Numbered from the stretch's first letter, positions 1 to 10,225 are shown. The stretch is 64,000 nt of DNA from Bagarius yarrelli (GCA_005784505.1 VCAZ01000014.1:1578741-1642740), one strand, 5' to 3'. Notes: a model not told the origin generated them from the sequence alone. Numbers and translations: made by a program.

Positions 1-150
1 ATTCACTGACATGGAGTGTGTGATGAACTGGTGATCTGTCCAGGGTGTCCCCATCCTTGCCCTTTCAGAGACAGCTGGGATAGACTTTAACAGATCCCTG
101 TGACCCCGAATTAGGGAATAAATATGTATAGAAGATGAATGAATGAATAA
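1..150 (+). repeat. Repeat-B, 3' part, cut by the window edge
   Basis: The segment carries the 3' half of Repeat-B: the ACTGGTGATCTGTCCAGGGT stretch, the GAGACAGCTGGGATAGACT stretch, GTGACCCCGAATTAGGGAAT, and an ATGAATGAATGAATAA tail. The 5' tRNA-like head lies outside the window or is missing. Confidence 0.85.
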
Positions 151-158
151 TGTAAATA

Positions 159-280
159 AATAATGTGTGTGTCTGTTGGACTGGTGACCTGTCCAGGGTG
201 TACCCATCCTTGCCCTTTCAGAGATGTCTGGGATAGACTCCAGCAGATCCCTGTGACCCCGAATTAGGGAATGATGGGTT
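159..280 (+). repeat. Repeat-B, second truncated copy in tandem
   Basis: This is a second copy of the same 3' segment, starting at the TGGACTGGTGACCTGTCCAG stretch and ending at CCCCGAATTAGGGAATGATG. It sits directly behind the first copy in the same orientation, so the pair looks like a local tandem duplication or slippage over the GAATGAATAA tail. Confidence 0.8.
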
Positions 281-300
281 TAGAACGATTGTCTTAAACA

Positions 301-890
301 TAAGATTTGACTAATGCTGGGGTTTATTTATTCATTTTTTTTTTCTTTTTCGGCCGAGTTAATGTCTTCTCTTGTTAGAGACACAGGATGAAAATTGCTC
401 TAATGATCTCCATCTTCTTGCTACCTGAGATGCTCCTCTATATTCAGTGCTCTATTGTGCCTCTGCACCCTATCATTTTCCTCTCATTCACCCTCTCTAA
501 CAACAACAACAACCGTAGCAGCAGTGCCTACAATGTACCTGAATGCACACACACACACACACACACACACAACAAAACTTTTCATGTCTAATTTTCCAAT
601 GCAGCCTCAGGGGCCATGTGTAAAAATTACAAAAAAACATTCAGTTTCAAAAGTTCTGTTTCACAGCCGTTCAGAATAAACGTTTGCTATTAGAGATAAA
701 AATCTCAATCAATTCTTTAAAGACACATTCCATCAAATCCTGATCCAGTTTATAATAACAACTTCAGGTCAGTTTTAATGTCTGATTTTTGTTGATTGGC
801 TGCTTCGCTCAGACGTTAGTAATTAGTATTTGAAATTAGGCAATCCTTTATGTTAAAATACAATTCTTAGACAGTGAGTAATTAATAACA
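301..890. other. Gene-free stretch with one CA microsatellite
   Basis: No gene or recognised repeat is visible apart from a (CA)13 run at 546-571 and a short CAA run near 500. Open frames here are short and low-complexity. Confidence 0.5.
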
Positions 891-894
891 AAAG

Positions 895-1205
895 GCTTAG
901 TTGTAAGTGCTGTTGCCTTACAGTAAGAAGGTCCCGGGTTCGATTCCCCTGCAAGGGTCTTTCTGCGTGGAGTTTCCTCCCACAGTCCAAAAACATGTAG
1001 GTTAGATTGACTGGTGATTCTAAATTGCCCATAGGAGTGAGTGTGAGTGTGTGTGTATGGCCCTGTGATGGACTGGTGACCTATCTAGGGTTTCCCCCTC
1101 CTGCCTTTCATCCTTTTAGAGATGGCTGGGATTGGCTCCAGCAGATCCCTGTGACCCCGAATTAGGGAATAAGTGGGTATAGAAGATGAATAAATGAATA
1201 AATAA
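895..1205 (+). repeat. Repeat-B, near full length
   Basis: This is one of the more complete copies. It has a pol III B-box-like GGTTCGATTCC near 937, the TTTCTGCGTGGAGTTTCC segment, the CCCACAGTCCAAAAACATG segment, and the GTGACCCCGAATTAGGGAAT end followed by GAATAAATGAATAA. The 5' head is degenerate (GGCTTAGTTGTAAGTGCTGT), and a GCATGTTCTCCCCGTGCTTG-like stretch seen in other copies is deleted. The layout fits a tRNA-derived SINE or a LINE-mobilised repeat common in teleosts. Confidence 0.85.
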
Positions 1206-1701
1206 TAACAAAAACACATTAGAAAAAAAACTTGCTCGCAAATCTAACAAACTAAAATGTAAAAATGTACAAAAAGAAATGAAGCTTACCTTCAAAACCC
1301 ACCTAGCTAGCTCATTCATCTTATTATAAAAAAATACTAGCTAAAAAACCTAACGAACTAATATACCAATATTTACTAGCTAGAAAATGTTACAACAGTT
1401 ATTCTAAAACTTACCCCCACACCCGCTTTTTACCCCAAACACAGCCACACATAAAGACACTTTTAGGAGATTTTATTTGAAATATCGCAATTCAATAATA
1501 ATAATTAACTCGAACTTGTTTCTGCACGAAAGCGAACAGTTTTGATCTGCAGGAATTAGACGTCTCCTTATCAGACCCAGAGTTTCGTCAGTGATGTAAG
1601 CTGTAAGCCGCCTAAAAACATCTGCCATTAATGACATTTTCAATTTTAGCCATAATAGTCTGTTATATTGTTTGTGTAATTATAAGCACAGCTTTTATTA
1701 C
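1206..1701. other. AT-rich gene-free stretch
   Basis: No gene, RNA or recognised repeat family is seen here. Confidence 0.5.
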
Positions 1702-2015
1702 TTTATATAAGTTCAAGTTCAACAAGCTTTATTGTCATTTTAACCATATATAGCAGACGCAGTACACAGTTTCCCCAGGACCCCATGGTGCTACACAAAA
1801 CAACACAGAATTACACAAAACAACAAACAACAAGGAGCCACTGAACAGAACAAACATAAAGTGCATGTGTGCAACCTGATGCAAACAGTGCAGAACAGAC
1901 AGTGCAATTAACAATACAAACATTACAACAGACAGCGCAAAAGACAATACAGAACAGAACACAACCCTGGACAGAACATTGAAAATAACATTTTTGTGCA
2001 ATTCAGCATTTTTAA
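1702..2015 (-). repeat. Left arm of a large inverted repeat; antisense LINE-type 3' end
   Basis: It starts AAGTTCAACAAGCTTTATTG and continues TCATTTTAACC, a form typical of antisense 3' ends of fish retroposons. From about 1780 the arm matches the reverse complement of 2037-2228, including ACACAAAACAACACA, GACAATACAGAACAGAACA and GTGCAATTCAGCATTTTTAA. The left arm holds about 40 nt that the right arm lacks. Confidence 0.7.
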
Positions 2016-2036
2016 GTAATCGTGCTTAACAGTCAC

Positions 2037-2228
2037 TTTAAAATGCTGAATTGCACAAACATTTTTGCTGTTTACTTGCACATTCCTGTCTTATCTGCAC
2101 ATTTTTATAATCTGGTGTCCAGCGTTCTGTTCTGTTCTGTATTGTCTTGTTTGCAATGTCTTTTGGAATGTTTGTATGTAATGTCGTTGTTTTGTGTAAT
2201 TGTGTGTTGTTTTGTGTGGCACCACATT
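2037..2228 (+). repeat. Right arm of the large inverted repeat
   Basis: This is the opposite-strand copy of 1780-2015, separated from it by a spacer of about 20 nt. Matching blocks are TTAAAATGCTGAATTGCAC at the centre and GTTGTTTTGTGTGGCACCAC at the outer end, so the transcript could fold into a hairpin with arms of about 190-235 nt. Confidence 0.75.
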
Positions 2229-2734
2229 TAGTATCTATAACTAAATCGAGTCAGTGAGACACGCTGTCGGTCTGTCTGTCTGTCTGTCAGGATGTATAAA
2301 TGCTATTGTTTTTTTCTGGAGCATCAAAGACGCTGTCGTTTTACGCAGCTATTAGACGCACCAGCCTCACTCTCTATTATGTCTTTCTATATTGGGTCTC
2401 TGCTGCAATAATAATAATAATAATAATAATTTTCCAATCTACATTTCGATTATAATGGACGTAAAGACACACTACAGTGTATTATGTTTTCTTTGTTCTC
2501 ACTTCTTTCATTACGCCGATGTTTCAGTCCCTGAATGAGTCATGAAATCAATCTCCTTCCCCAGAGCATTCAGCATAAACGAGTTCCTCTTTCATACTAA
2601 AACCTTCTGTCTGTATCCGGCTGTCAGAAGCTGTTGGGAAGATTTTATCTCCCATTCATGAGGATAATTTGGTAAGAAAATAGTTTTAAATATTTCAGAC
2701 AAGAAGATTAAGTACTTTTTTTACATTACATACT
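2229..2734. other. Gene-free stretch with short simple repeats
   Basis: It contains (TCTG)n at 2269-2289 and (AAT)8 at 2407-2430. Nothing else is recognised. Confidence 0.5.
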
Positions 2735-2870
2735 TACATTTACAGCATTTGGCAGATGTTCTTATCCAGACCGACTTACACCTATTTTTTTTGCAACTGA
2801 GAAATCAGGGGCCGAGCAGTGGCAAATTGGCCAACCTATTAACCACTGGGCTACCAATTCCCCATACATA
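2735..2870 (-). repeat. SINE-A, partial
   Basis: Read on the minus strand, this has the degraded body and the tail ending in the complement of TTTACAGCATTTGGCAGATG. The GAGCAAGGCCC core is partly lost (GGGGCCGAGCAGTGGC on plus). Confidence 0.75.
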
Positions 2871-3067
2871 ATTACATATAGCACGATCAATGTATTTTAT
2901 AGTTCAGTACTAATATCTAAAATATACAACCCCCAACGTACGATGGGAGATGTTATCAAGCTAATATTATTAATTCAATTTTCTTATTCATCTAAATACA
3001 TATTTACACACTGCCTATTAACACAGATAAGCATCAAAATAGTGGTTAATGCTAGTACCACTGTCGC

Positions 3068-3270
3068 ATTGTAACGATTCCGCCCTCCCATCACCAGAGG
3101 GCGCCATCGCCTGAATATCGACTGTGTGTCCCCCTTACGGATTACTACGCTACTAAAGCTCGGTGTTAGCGTTAGCTCATCGCGAAGTATTGTTTGCTAG
3201 TGCGACTTACCGAGAGTTTTTATGAAAAGGAGGAAAAGGAGGAAAAGGAGAAAAGGAAAAGGAGGCGGGG
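3068..3270 (+). repeat. GTAAC-family element fragment followed by a purine tract
   Basis: GTAACGATTCCGCCCTCCC with CCAGAGGGCGCCATCGC, then CGCGAAGTATTGTTTGCTAG, matches the start of the insertion at 53.3 kb and the complement of 21.1-21.47 kb. It ends in a (GGAAAA)n purine-rich run at about 3224-3265. The family is not identified. Confidence 0.6.
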
Positions 3271-3499
3271 CTGACGCTCGTACAGGAGGAGCAGAACATG
3301 TTCTCTTTAAAATGATAATGTTTCATAAATCGAAACTTCAAATTGATTACTTAAAATTGCTGGAACAGATAAAAAGCATCTCTAGTTATAATGTATTAAA
3401 ATATAGTGCGTCCAAAAAAACGCTTAAGTAGTTACTACATTTGAGTTAGGACGTACTTTCCAACTGTTAAGCTAATATTTTCTATATAACATGATTAAG

Positions 3500-3660
3500 G
3501 TACAATTAGACATTCTTATCCAGAGTGACTTATATTCATCTCTTTTAAATATATGTGAAAAACTGGGGTTTAAGGGCCTTGCTCAGGGGCCCAGCATTAG
3601 TAAATTGGCAGTGCTGGAAATTTAACCCCAATCTTCCAATTAGCAGGCCAACATTAAGCT
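3500..3660 (-). repeat. SINE-A copy
   Basis: The plus strand shows CATTCTTATCCAGAGTGACT, then AAGGGCCTTGCTCAGGGGCC and CAATCTTCCAATTAGCAGGC. This is the tail-to-head order of an antisense SINE-A copy. Confidence 0.85.
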
Positions 3661-3689
3661 AACATTTTCTATACAGCATGATTAAGGTA

Positions 3690-3885
3690 CATTTACATTT
3701 ACGGTATTTGGTAGATAAATAAATAAATAAATTTCGTTTTTATACAGACTGACTTATATTCATCTCTTTTATATATCTAAACAGCTGGGGTTAGGGGCCT
3801 TGCTCAGGGGCCCAGCAGTGGTGAATTAACTGTGCTGGAAATTGAACCCTGATCTTCCAATTAGCAGTCCAACATCTAACCACAA
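3690..3885 (-). repeat. SINE-A copy with an internal AAAT expansion
   Basis: This is a second antisense copy directly behind the previous one. It carries an (AAAT)n expansion at 3715-3735 between the TTTACGGTATTTGGTAGATA tail and the GACTGACTTATATTCATCTC segment. Confidence 0.85.
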
Positions 3886-3949
3886 AGTATTGTGTATAAA
3901 CATAAAGTTATATTTTTATTGATATGCATGTTGCTGTAAATCTGTCTAT

Positions 3950-4760
3950 TTCTTTAAATTTCCCTCTTTTTTCCCCTAGATATGCTTCTTATTCTGGTAG
4001 CTTAAACCCAGACTATTACGAGGTTAACCTCTATCTGAGGAGGCAGAGATTTAAACCAGTGGGTGAAATGAAGTCCTGACTGAGTGACAGAAAGAGAAGA
4101 ACCGTGTGCACTTTCTACCGTTAGAGCTTAGATTGAATAGCACACAGCAAGGTGTGAGGCTTTGACCACCACACTCGTTTCTCTTAAATCCCCTCTCTGA
4201 AGAGAAAAAGGTCTGGAGTTTAAATGGAACGATATTGTGAGGAAGGCGCCCGGTGAGCAGTGAGATCTTTCTGAAGCGAATGGCTCTGTTTGTGTCTTTG
4301 TCTTTTATTGCCATTGTGGACGGGTTGTGCTGAAAGAGATGGAGAGGATTGGGAAGTTTTGGGACCGAGGCAGGGAGCCGGAGCCAACATGTGGCTGGCT
4401 GGCAAATGAAACCAAGCAGATTTTCCAAGTGGACTATAAATCATGGGGTCTTGTCAACAGGCTACACTCCAACAAGCATATCACTGCACAGCAAAGCTCT
4501 GTGTATTGGTGGCTGGGAAAGAATGGGGTAATCGTGGCCATTCCATATCATGCCCAGGTTTGTAGATCTGATCAGTTTGGGGATTTCGAAATTAGGGTCC
4601 TTCAATGGCAGCGTAAAGGGTTCATTTATCAGCTTTTAAAAATATCCATCAATCCCCTTCATCCCACCACTAACAACATATGGAACTGCCAACAGGAAGA
4701 TTGGAGTTCAATTCCCAACACCACCAACCTGCCACTGTTGAACCCTTGAGCAAGGTATGT
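3950..4760. other. Non-repetitive stretch, candidate conserved non-coding element
   Basis: This block of moderate GC carries no microsatellite or recognised repeat and lies about 4 kb upstream of the first wscd1 exon. An open frame at 4327-4749 (140 codons) has no recognisable motif and no supporting splice context, so I do not call it a gene. An upstream regulatory element or an unannotated 5' exon is possible. Cross-species alignment would decide. Confidence 0.35.
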
Positions 4761-4919
4761 AAATGTTATGTTATATGCTGCATCTGCAATACCACTCTCT
4801 CTCTTCTGGGCTCTTTAACCATCTGTCAGATGTCAGATGCCACCAATGTCAGATTCAACCACCGATTTTTTTCCCTTTAAAAAACCCACATTAGTCCAAT
4901 CGTCTGTGTCTCTGTACTA

Positions 4920-5295
4920 CTTCACCATTTTCATAATGCTGTAAAGGAGGGGCAACATTTCCACAATGCTTTAGGAGAACTTTACCGTTCTCTGTTCTGT
5001 GCTGTAGAACTTATCACTATTTGCTCTAGATGCTCTAGTAGAAATTACCCTTATAATGATACTTATTGAGAAAGCTAATTCCATGATGCTCTTTAAAAAC
5101 GTCACACAATTTCTGTGATGTTTTAGATGAACCATTTTATCAGCAGTGGAAGAACATTACTGTATCCATGATGCTATTGACAATTGTTGTATGATGCTGT
5201 AGAAAAGAATCACCATTTCTGTAGAGAAAGTCAGTGTGTCCATAATGATGTAGTAGAACATCAGCATATCCATGCTGTAGAAATTCACCATTAAG
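4920..5295. repeat. Degenerate minisatellite with core CCATGATGCTGTAGAA
   Basis: The motif (C)CATGATGCTGTAGAA followed by ATCACCATTT-like sequence recurs about ten times with an irregular spacing of roughly 30-40 nt (for example near 4933, 4968, 5076, 5166, 5190 and 5270). The units are well diverged, so the array is old. Confidence 0.6.
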
Positions 5296-5334
5296 GTGAA
5301 GCTCACAGAGGTGCATAGTAATGCGTTACATTTA

Positions 5335-5605
5335 GTTTAATAATTGTAACGTATACAACGTATATAACAACATATGTACCGTATATAACATCGTATGTAA
5401 CAATGTATGTAATGTATGTAGCGTATAAAACAACGTATAGAGCAATGTATGCAACGTATATAACAAAGTATATAACATGTATGTAACGTATATGAAAACG
5501 TATTATATACGTAAAAACGTAACAAAGTATGTAACGTATAAAACAATGTATATAACAACATATGTAACATATGTAACGTATACAACTATATATATATATA
5601 TATAC
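5335..5605. repeat. Degenerate tandem array of GTAACGTATA-like units
   Basis: Units such as GTAACGTATA, GTATATAACA and GTATGTAACA repeat with a period near 10-12 nt for about 270 nt and end in a TA run at 5583-5603. Open frames on both strands here are products of the repeat. Confidence 0.7.
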
Positions 5606-5804
5606 ACATACCTGTATACATGTTCCTACCCACACACACACAACACACACATGGATTTCTTCTCTCTATCCAATTTGTGCTTTAACCTCAGGGCTACTAC
5701 TGATCCCATCGATTCAGGTCATGACGTTATTGCTTGCCACACAGACCACACACACACACACACTCACACACACACACGCACATACATCTCTTCCCCTTGT
5801 CCAA

Positions 5805-5965
5805 TCTCTGATTCTGACCTCAGGGTCGATTCTGATATCTCTGAACGAGATACTGACGCCACTGCGGCTGCTCTGTGCCGAAGGAGGAGACAACACATGG
5901 AGCTCGACCGGCCACTTTGACACTCACAGACGGACGAGTTCGATGTGGAGTTTCTGTATGATAAA
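5805..5965 (+). other. Short coding-like segment, origin unknown
   Basis: A GC-rich island lies between CA runs (5623-5650, 5746-5777) and a SINE. One frame contains the residues RLLCAE followed 10 residues later by GHF. The same RLLCAE, with GHF nearby, occurs in the wscd1 last exon, and the two DNAs share the 18-mer CGGCTGCTCTGTGCCGAA. The rest aligns poorly, so this may be chance or a very old duplicated scrap. Confidence 0.25.
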
Positions 5966-6045
5966 AGATACTAGCTCAGTGGATAAGGTGTTAAACTGCT
6001 AACTGGAAGATTGTAGGTTTGATTCCCAGCACCACCAAGTTGCCA
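5962..6045 (+). repeat. SINE-A head only
   Basis: An A-box-like TAGCTCAGTGG and a B-box-like GGTTTGATTCC are followed by CAGCACCACCAAGTTGCCAC. The copy is cut before the GAGCAAGGCCC core. Confidence 0.75.
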
Positions 6046-6229
6046 CTGTTCCGCATACGTCCGGGAGCTGTTTAAAAATTATTTGTGTCAGTGGAAAAGC
6101 CAAGCAAATACAACTGAAGCAGTTTACAGATTTTTACGATATTGTCTTATTCAGTGAAAGATTATTTGAACGAGTCGCCCAACAATAACAACAGTGTCTT
6201 CAGCAAGCATTCAACAGCGATGTCATTTT

Positions 6230-6573
6230 TTTTGTTGATGTTTTGAAAACATGTTTTTTCGATTGTTGAGGGTTGTTATAAACAAATATGATGGTCGTAT
6301 TAAAAATTGGTAACATTGGTAATATTTTTAGGGTAGCTGGAACGCATAATCTGCATTTACATTATTTCTTATGGAACAATTTAGTATAGTACAAATTTGG
6401 ACTTCTAACCTGGAAGATTCACTAAGTTACCCCTGGTGGGCCCCTGAGCAAGGCCCTTAACCCCCACTTTCTCAGTCTTTGTATAATTAAGATTAATATA
6501 AGTCGCTCTGGATAAGCGTGTCTGCCGAATGCCAGATAAACCAATGCAGTTTGTATGCAGAGGTTCCGCTGTA
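6230..6573 (+). repeat. Pogo-like MITE family, copy 1, with nested SINE-A
   Basis: The 3' end reads CAGAGGTTCCGCTG followed by TA. Internal sequence (GGTAATATTTTTAG ... TTCTTATGGAACAATTTAGT) matches copies at 25.04-25.48 and 36.3-36.58 kb. The CAG-type terminus and TA flank suggest a pogo/Tigger-like non-autonomous element. The left end is not defined. Confidence 0.5.
6400..6556 (+). repeat. SINE-A copy nested in the MITE
   Basis: GGGCCCCTGAGCAAGGCCCT, TATAAGTCGCTCTGGATAAG and GTCTGCCGAATGCCAG appear in sense order. The tRNA-like head is truncated, starting at CTTCTAACCTGGAAG. Confidence 0.8.
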
Positions 6574-6579
6574 CATATG

Positions 6580-6815
6580 TGCATAGGTGGTAGCTCAGTG
6601 ATTAAGATGTTGGACTGCTAATTAGAATATCCAAGTTTAGGGGTTAGGGTTTAGGGTTAGGTTTAGAGTCAGGGTTTAGGGGTTAGGGTTTAGGGTTAGG
6701 GGTTAGGTTTTAAACTGTTGGGCCCCTGAGCAAGGCCCTTAACCTCCAGTTGTACAAAAGAGATAAATGTAAGTTGCTCTGTATAAGGATGTCTACCAAA
6801 TGCTGTGAATGTAAA
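6580..6815 (+). repeat. SINE-A copy interrupted by telomere-like repeats
   Basis: The head (GGTGGTAGCTCAGTGATTAA, TTGGACTGCTAATTAGAA) and the body (GGGCCCCTGAGCAAGGCCCT, GTAAGTTGCTCTGTATAAGG) flank a TTAGGG-rich insert that replaces the B-box/CACCACC region. Confidence 0.85.
6636..6712 (+). repeat. Interstitial telomere-like tract
   Basis: TTTAGGGTTAGG, GGGGTTAGGGTTTAGGGTTA and variants run for about 75 nt. Most units are TTAGGG or one-base variants of it (TTTAGGG, TTAGGGG). Confidence 0.8.
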
Positions 6816-6999
6816 TATTTATCCACTGATTTTCTGCTAGTTTTTAGACTTTTACTATAATTAAGTCCTTATATATATATATCCCATAATATGCAGTTCT
6901 GCCACTTATCACTTCCACTTATAAAGAAATCACTGCAAATTTAAATATTTTATGGCACCTGGACTAAGCATCAGCATGCAATGTATGCAAAGTGTGTTT

Positions 7000-7480
7000 C
7001 AGTGAAAGAATGTGTCCTTCTCAGTCTCCATCACAGCTGGTGGCGTTTGAAACACTGCACACTGAGTTGCTAGACTAGAAGAAAATAAAAAAACCACTGT
7101 AAACAGCTGCATGCTGGTGTGTGTGTGTTTTTTCCCTCTTCTTCAATTCAGTCACTGAACGAAACATGCTCGTGTGTTTACCCCGGAGGCTTTACTGTAG
7201 AGATGCTAGAGGAGAAGAAGCAGGTAGGAGGATCAGAAGATGCTTTGGATCCTAAACAGACATGGTTAAATAGGTACGTCTGTGAGGTAATAATATCACA
7301 CGGTTCCTGCATGGTTGACTTCCAGGAAAGAGGAATAAATGAAAGCTCTGCATCTGCACGGGCTCCGTTTAACCCCTGCGTTCTGGTCGGCTGTCTTATA
7401 ATTTACTGCTGCAGCTGTAATAAATCATCAGAAACATTAATCTTCTCTCATGGGTAGGAGACCAGGCTCCATATGTAGCA
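7000..7480. other. Unique stretch upstream of the promoter
   Basis: It is mostly non-repetitive. A polypyrimidine-AG acceptor-like site (TCTTCTTCAATTCAG, ending at 7152) and donor-like sites (AGCAGGTAGG near 7225, ATAGGTACG near 7272) could define an alternative 5' exon of wscd1, but nothing else supports one. From 7480 to 7675 the sequence is AAAT/GAAA-rich. Confidence 0.25.
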
Positions 7481-7675
7481 CAGTGGTGACCTAAAGTAAT
7501 GGATAGATGAATCAAAGCAAGGAAGAAACAAAGAAATGGAATAAATAAATCGCTAAATAAAGAAAAGAGCAAATAAATAAAATTTCGGCAGATAAATAGA
7601 TAATTACAGATTGTGAATATTTATATATTACAGGACAAACAGGCAAATAATATCAATATATACACTTTATATAGA

Positions 7676-8036
<361 letters not shown>

Positions 8037-8097
8037 TTGACAGAAAGACATAAAAACAGATGTATGGACAGAAAGTTATACAGATAGAATTCTGTTT

Positions 8098-8160
8098 TAT
8101 TATTAATATTATTATTATTACTATAATAATAATAATAATTATTATTATTATTATTATTAT
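8098..8160. repeat. TTA/AAT trinucleotide run
   Basis: An AAT run and a TTA run face each other (TATTATTATTA ... AATAATAATAAT ... TTATTATTATTA) and can form a small hairpin. Confidence 0.8.
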
Positions 8161-8279
8161 ATGTAGATTTTATTGTGTGGTTTATTTTTTATAGTTTATA
8201 TTCAATATTCAATAATATAATTAATTTTATATATGTTTTTATTATATAGATGATATGTGTGGTGTGCGTAAAAAGAGGC

Positions 8280-8350
8280 ATCCTCTCCACGCATGCGCAG
8301 TGCCACCTCGCTGTCCCCCTTATACCAGCCGCTCGTCGGTGCTGCGCGCT
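8280..8350 (+). promoter_or_regulatory. Candidate CpG-rich core promoter of wscd1
   Basis: GC and CpG density rises sharply at about 8280. ACGCATGCGCAG at 8289-8300 resembles the palindromic NRF1 site of CpG-island promoters. CTTATAC at 8319-8325 is a weak TATA-like match, so a start near 8350 is plausible. No transcript evidence is available from sequence alone. Confidence 0.5.
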
Positions 8351-8392
8351 GCCGCGCGCGAACGAGGTGCGAGAGAGAGAGACACAGAGACA

Positions 8393-8436
<44 letters not shown>

Positions 8437-8656
8437 GGAAGGAGGAAAACGCACGCGCTGCGGCTCTTAGCCCTGTTTTTGCTCGTCCGGTGCTGTTGAG
8501 TCCAAACACGAAGTGAATCGAAAGAGAGAGAAAAGGATGGGATTATCGGTGCGACTGGATGAAGTGCGTCACTGAGAGGAAGCGATGGAGCGACGCGCGG
8601 AGCAGCGACGCGCAAAAAAACACCGAGAATCTGGAGTGTGGAGGAACTCTGATCCC

Positions 8657-8689
<33 letters not shown>

Positions 8690-8718
8690 TCTCGTACACA
8701 CTTTATCGTGAACAGGAG
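8350..8718 (+). other. wscd1: Non-coding first exon of wscd1 (5' UTR)
   Basis: This CpG-rich stretch ends in the strong donor CAGGAG/GTAAGA at 8718/8719. It is the only GC-rich, exon-like block upstream of the coding exon at 24.4 kb, on the right strand. No reading frame from here runs into the coding exon, so it is taken as 5' UTR. The 5' boundary is a guess, and two (CA)n runs (8394-8434 and 8659-8687) would lie within the mRNA leader. Confidence 0.5.
8394..8434. repeat. (CA)20 microsatellite in the presumed 5' UTR
   Basis: An uninterrupted CA run follows a GAGA/CAGA-rich leader. A second, shorter CA run lies at 8659-8687, about 30 nt from the splice donor. Confidence 0.95.
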
Positions 8719-8955
8719 GTAAGACATTTACTCTAATACAGTGGGATTTAATACAAACCCTCACCTATAGCTTCAGTTCTGTACATAATATATTATACTA
8801 TAAAATTAATTATTCAATTATCATTAAAAGAAAACTACTTTTATTATTTTAGTCTTTACATAAATAAAGTGTGTATATCTGATATTACAGCAAGAACAGA
8901 ATAGAATTAATGTCACTGGAAACGCAAACAGGTGATCATCAGACGACACCAAACT

Positions 8956-8993
<38 letters not shown>

Positions 8994-9179
8994 GCGGGAA
9001 CCCTTAAACTAAAGATGTGCAAGTTATTATTTCTAAACAGACAGACAGCATGTAAATAGTGAGATGAGACAGATTTACAGTGTTTAATTGGAGAACCGAC
9101 ACACACAATGGTGTTTCTGTAAAGATTGGCAAGTGTAGTGTGTATTATTTCGACAAGAGTGTGTATATTTTATAACTGC

Positions 9180-9222
<43 letters not shown>

Positions 9223-9530
9223 CGTCTGTCTGTCTCTCTGTCAGTCAGTCAGTCAGTCAGTCTGTCTGGCATAATGTTTCTTCATTCATTCATCTATTGT
9301 TGTAATTATCTAATGAAATTTATATCTGTCTTTTTTTAAATTAATTCATTCATTCATTTTTATTCCTCTTTTTAGTTTATTATTTGTCAATATATATATT
9401 TACTCGTTTATTTATGTATTTAATTAATTATTTATATATTTATGTTTGTATTGGAGTCTCCTTCTTCAAATATTTACAGATTTACTTCAGATGCTGCCTG
9501 TCCTTCATTTTGTCCGCTTGTCTATATATG

Positions 9531-9599
<69 letters not shown>

Positions 9600-10220
9600 C
9601 TCTTGTCTGTCAGCCTCTCTGTCTGTCTATTTGTCTGTCTGCCTGTCTATATGTCTATTGTCTATCTATCTGTCTGTCTCTATCTCTGTGAATGATTAAT
9701 TGAGTAACTGCTCAGTATGTTTCTTGGTCTGTGCAAACTGTGTAAAAAAGAAGTTGAGGAAACTGTAAAGTGAGTGAATGTCAGAAGCTGGAAGGTGAAT
9801 GAGGATGAGCTGAATATGGTGTGTGTGTGTGTGTGTGTGTATATTTAATACACACACACTCAATGACTGTGTGTAACTGTGTGAAACAGGGTGTAAACGA
9901 TGTGTACGTGACAGGAAGTGATAAAGGAAGTTGAAGTGAAAAGATAGCATTGATTTTCCCTAAACCCCCGTTTCCATGTGAGTGTGTGTGTGTGTGTGTG
10001 TGTTCGCTGTAAGCAGACGTGAATGTTTACTCCATTTGTTAGAACAGCTGTGCGTGCAGCTGTGTGTGTAATTATTAATGAATTCTGCTTTTACGAAAAT
10101 TGTTTGGACGTATCAGTCATATAAAAACACCAGTTTTTATTACTGTACAAATATAGTTTTTAGTCCCGGTTGTCCTTATAGCTTCGACTTCATTAGGAAA
10201 AAAACAAAGCAGTTATCAGC
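8719..10220. repeat. Start of intron 1: cluster of microsatellites
   Basis: The tract contains (GT)n at 8961-8994, (TCTA)n at 9181-9222, (CAGT)n at 9240-9262, (TATC)n at 9532-9602 with diverged TCTG/TCTA units to about 9685, (GT)n at 9820-9840 and (GT)n at 9980-10001. No gene is visible between them. Confidence 0.85.
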
Positions 10221-10225
10221 AATAA

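Noticed and set aside
4327..4749. 140-codon plus-strand open frame
   Set aside because: It has no recognisable motif, no splice context and overlapping frames on both strands. It is kept only as part of a possible conserved non-coding block.
6636..6712. A true chromosome end
   Set aside because: The tract is short, irregular and flanked on both sides by the same SINE copy.
8189..8699. Several overlapping frames in the CpG-rich region
   Set aside because: They are driven by CA repeats and GC-rich leader sequence. The region is better explained as promoter and 5' UTR of wscd1.
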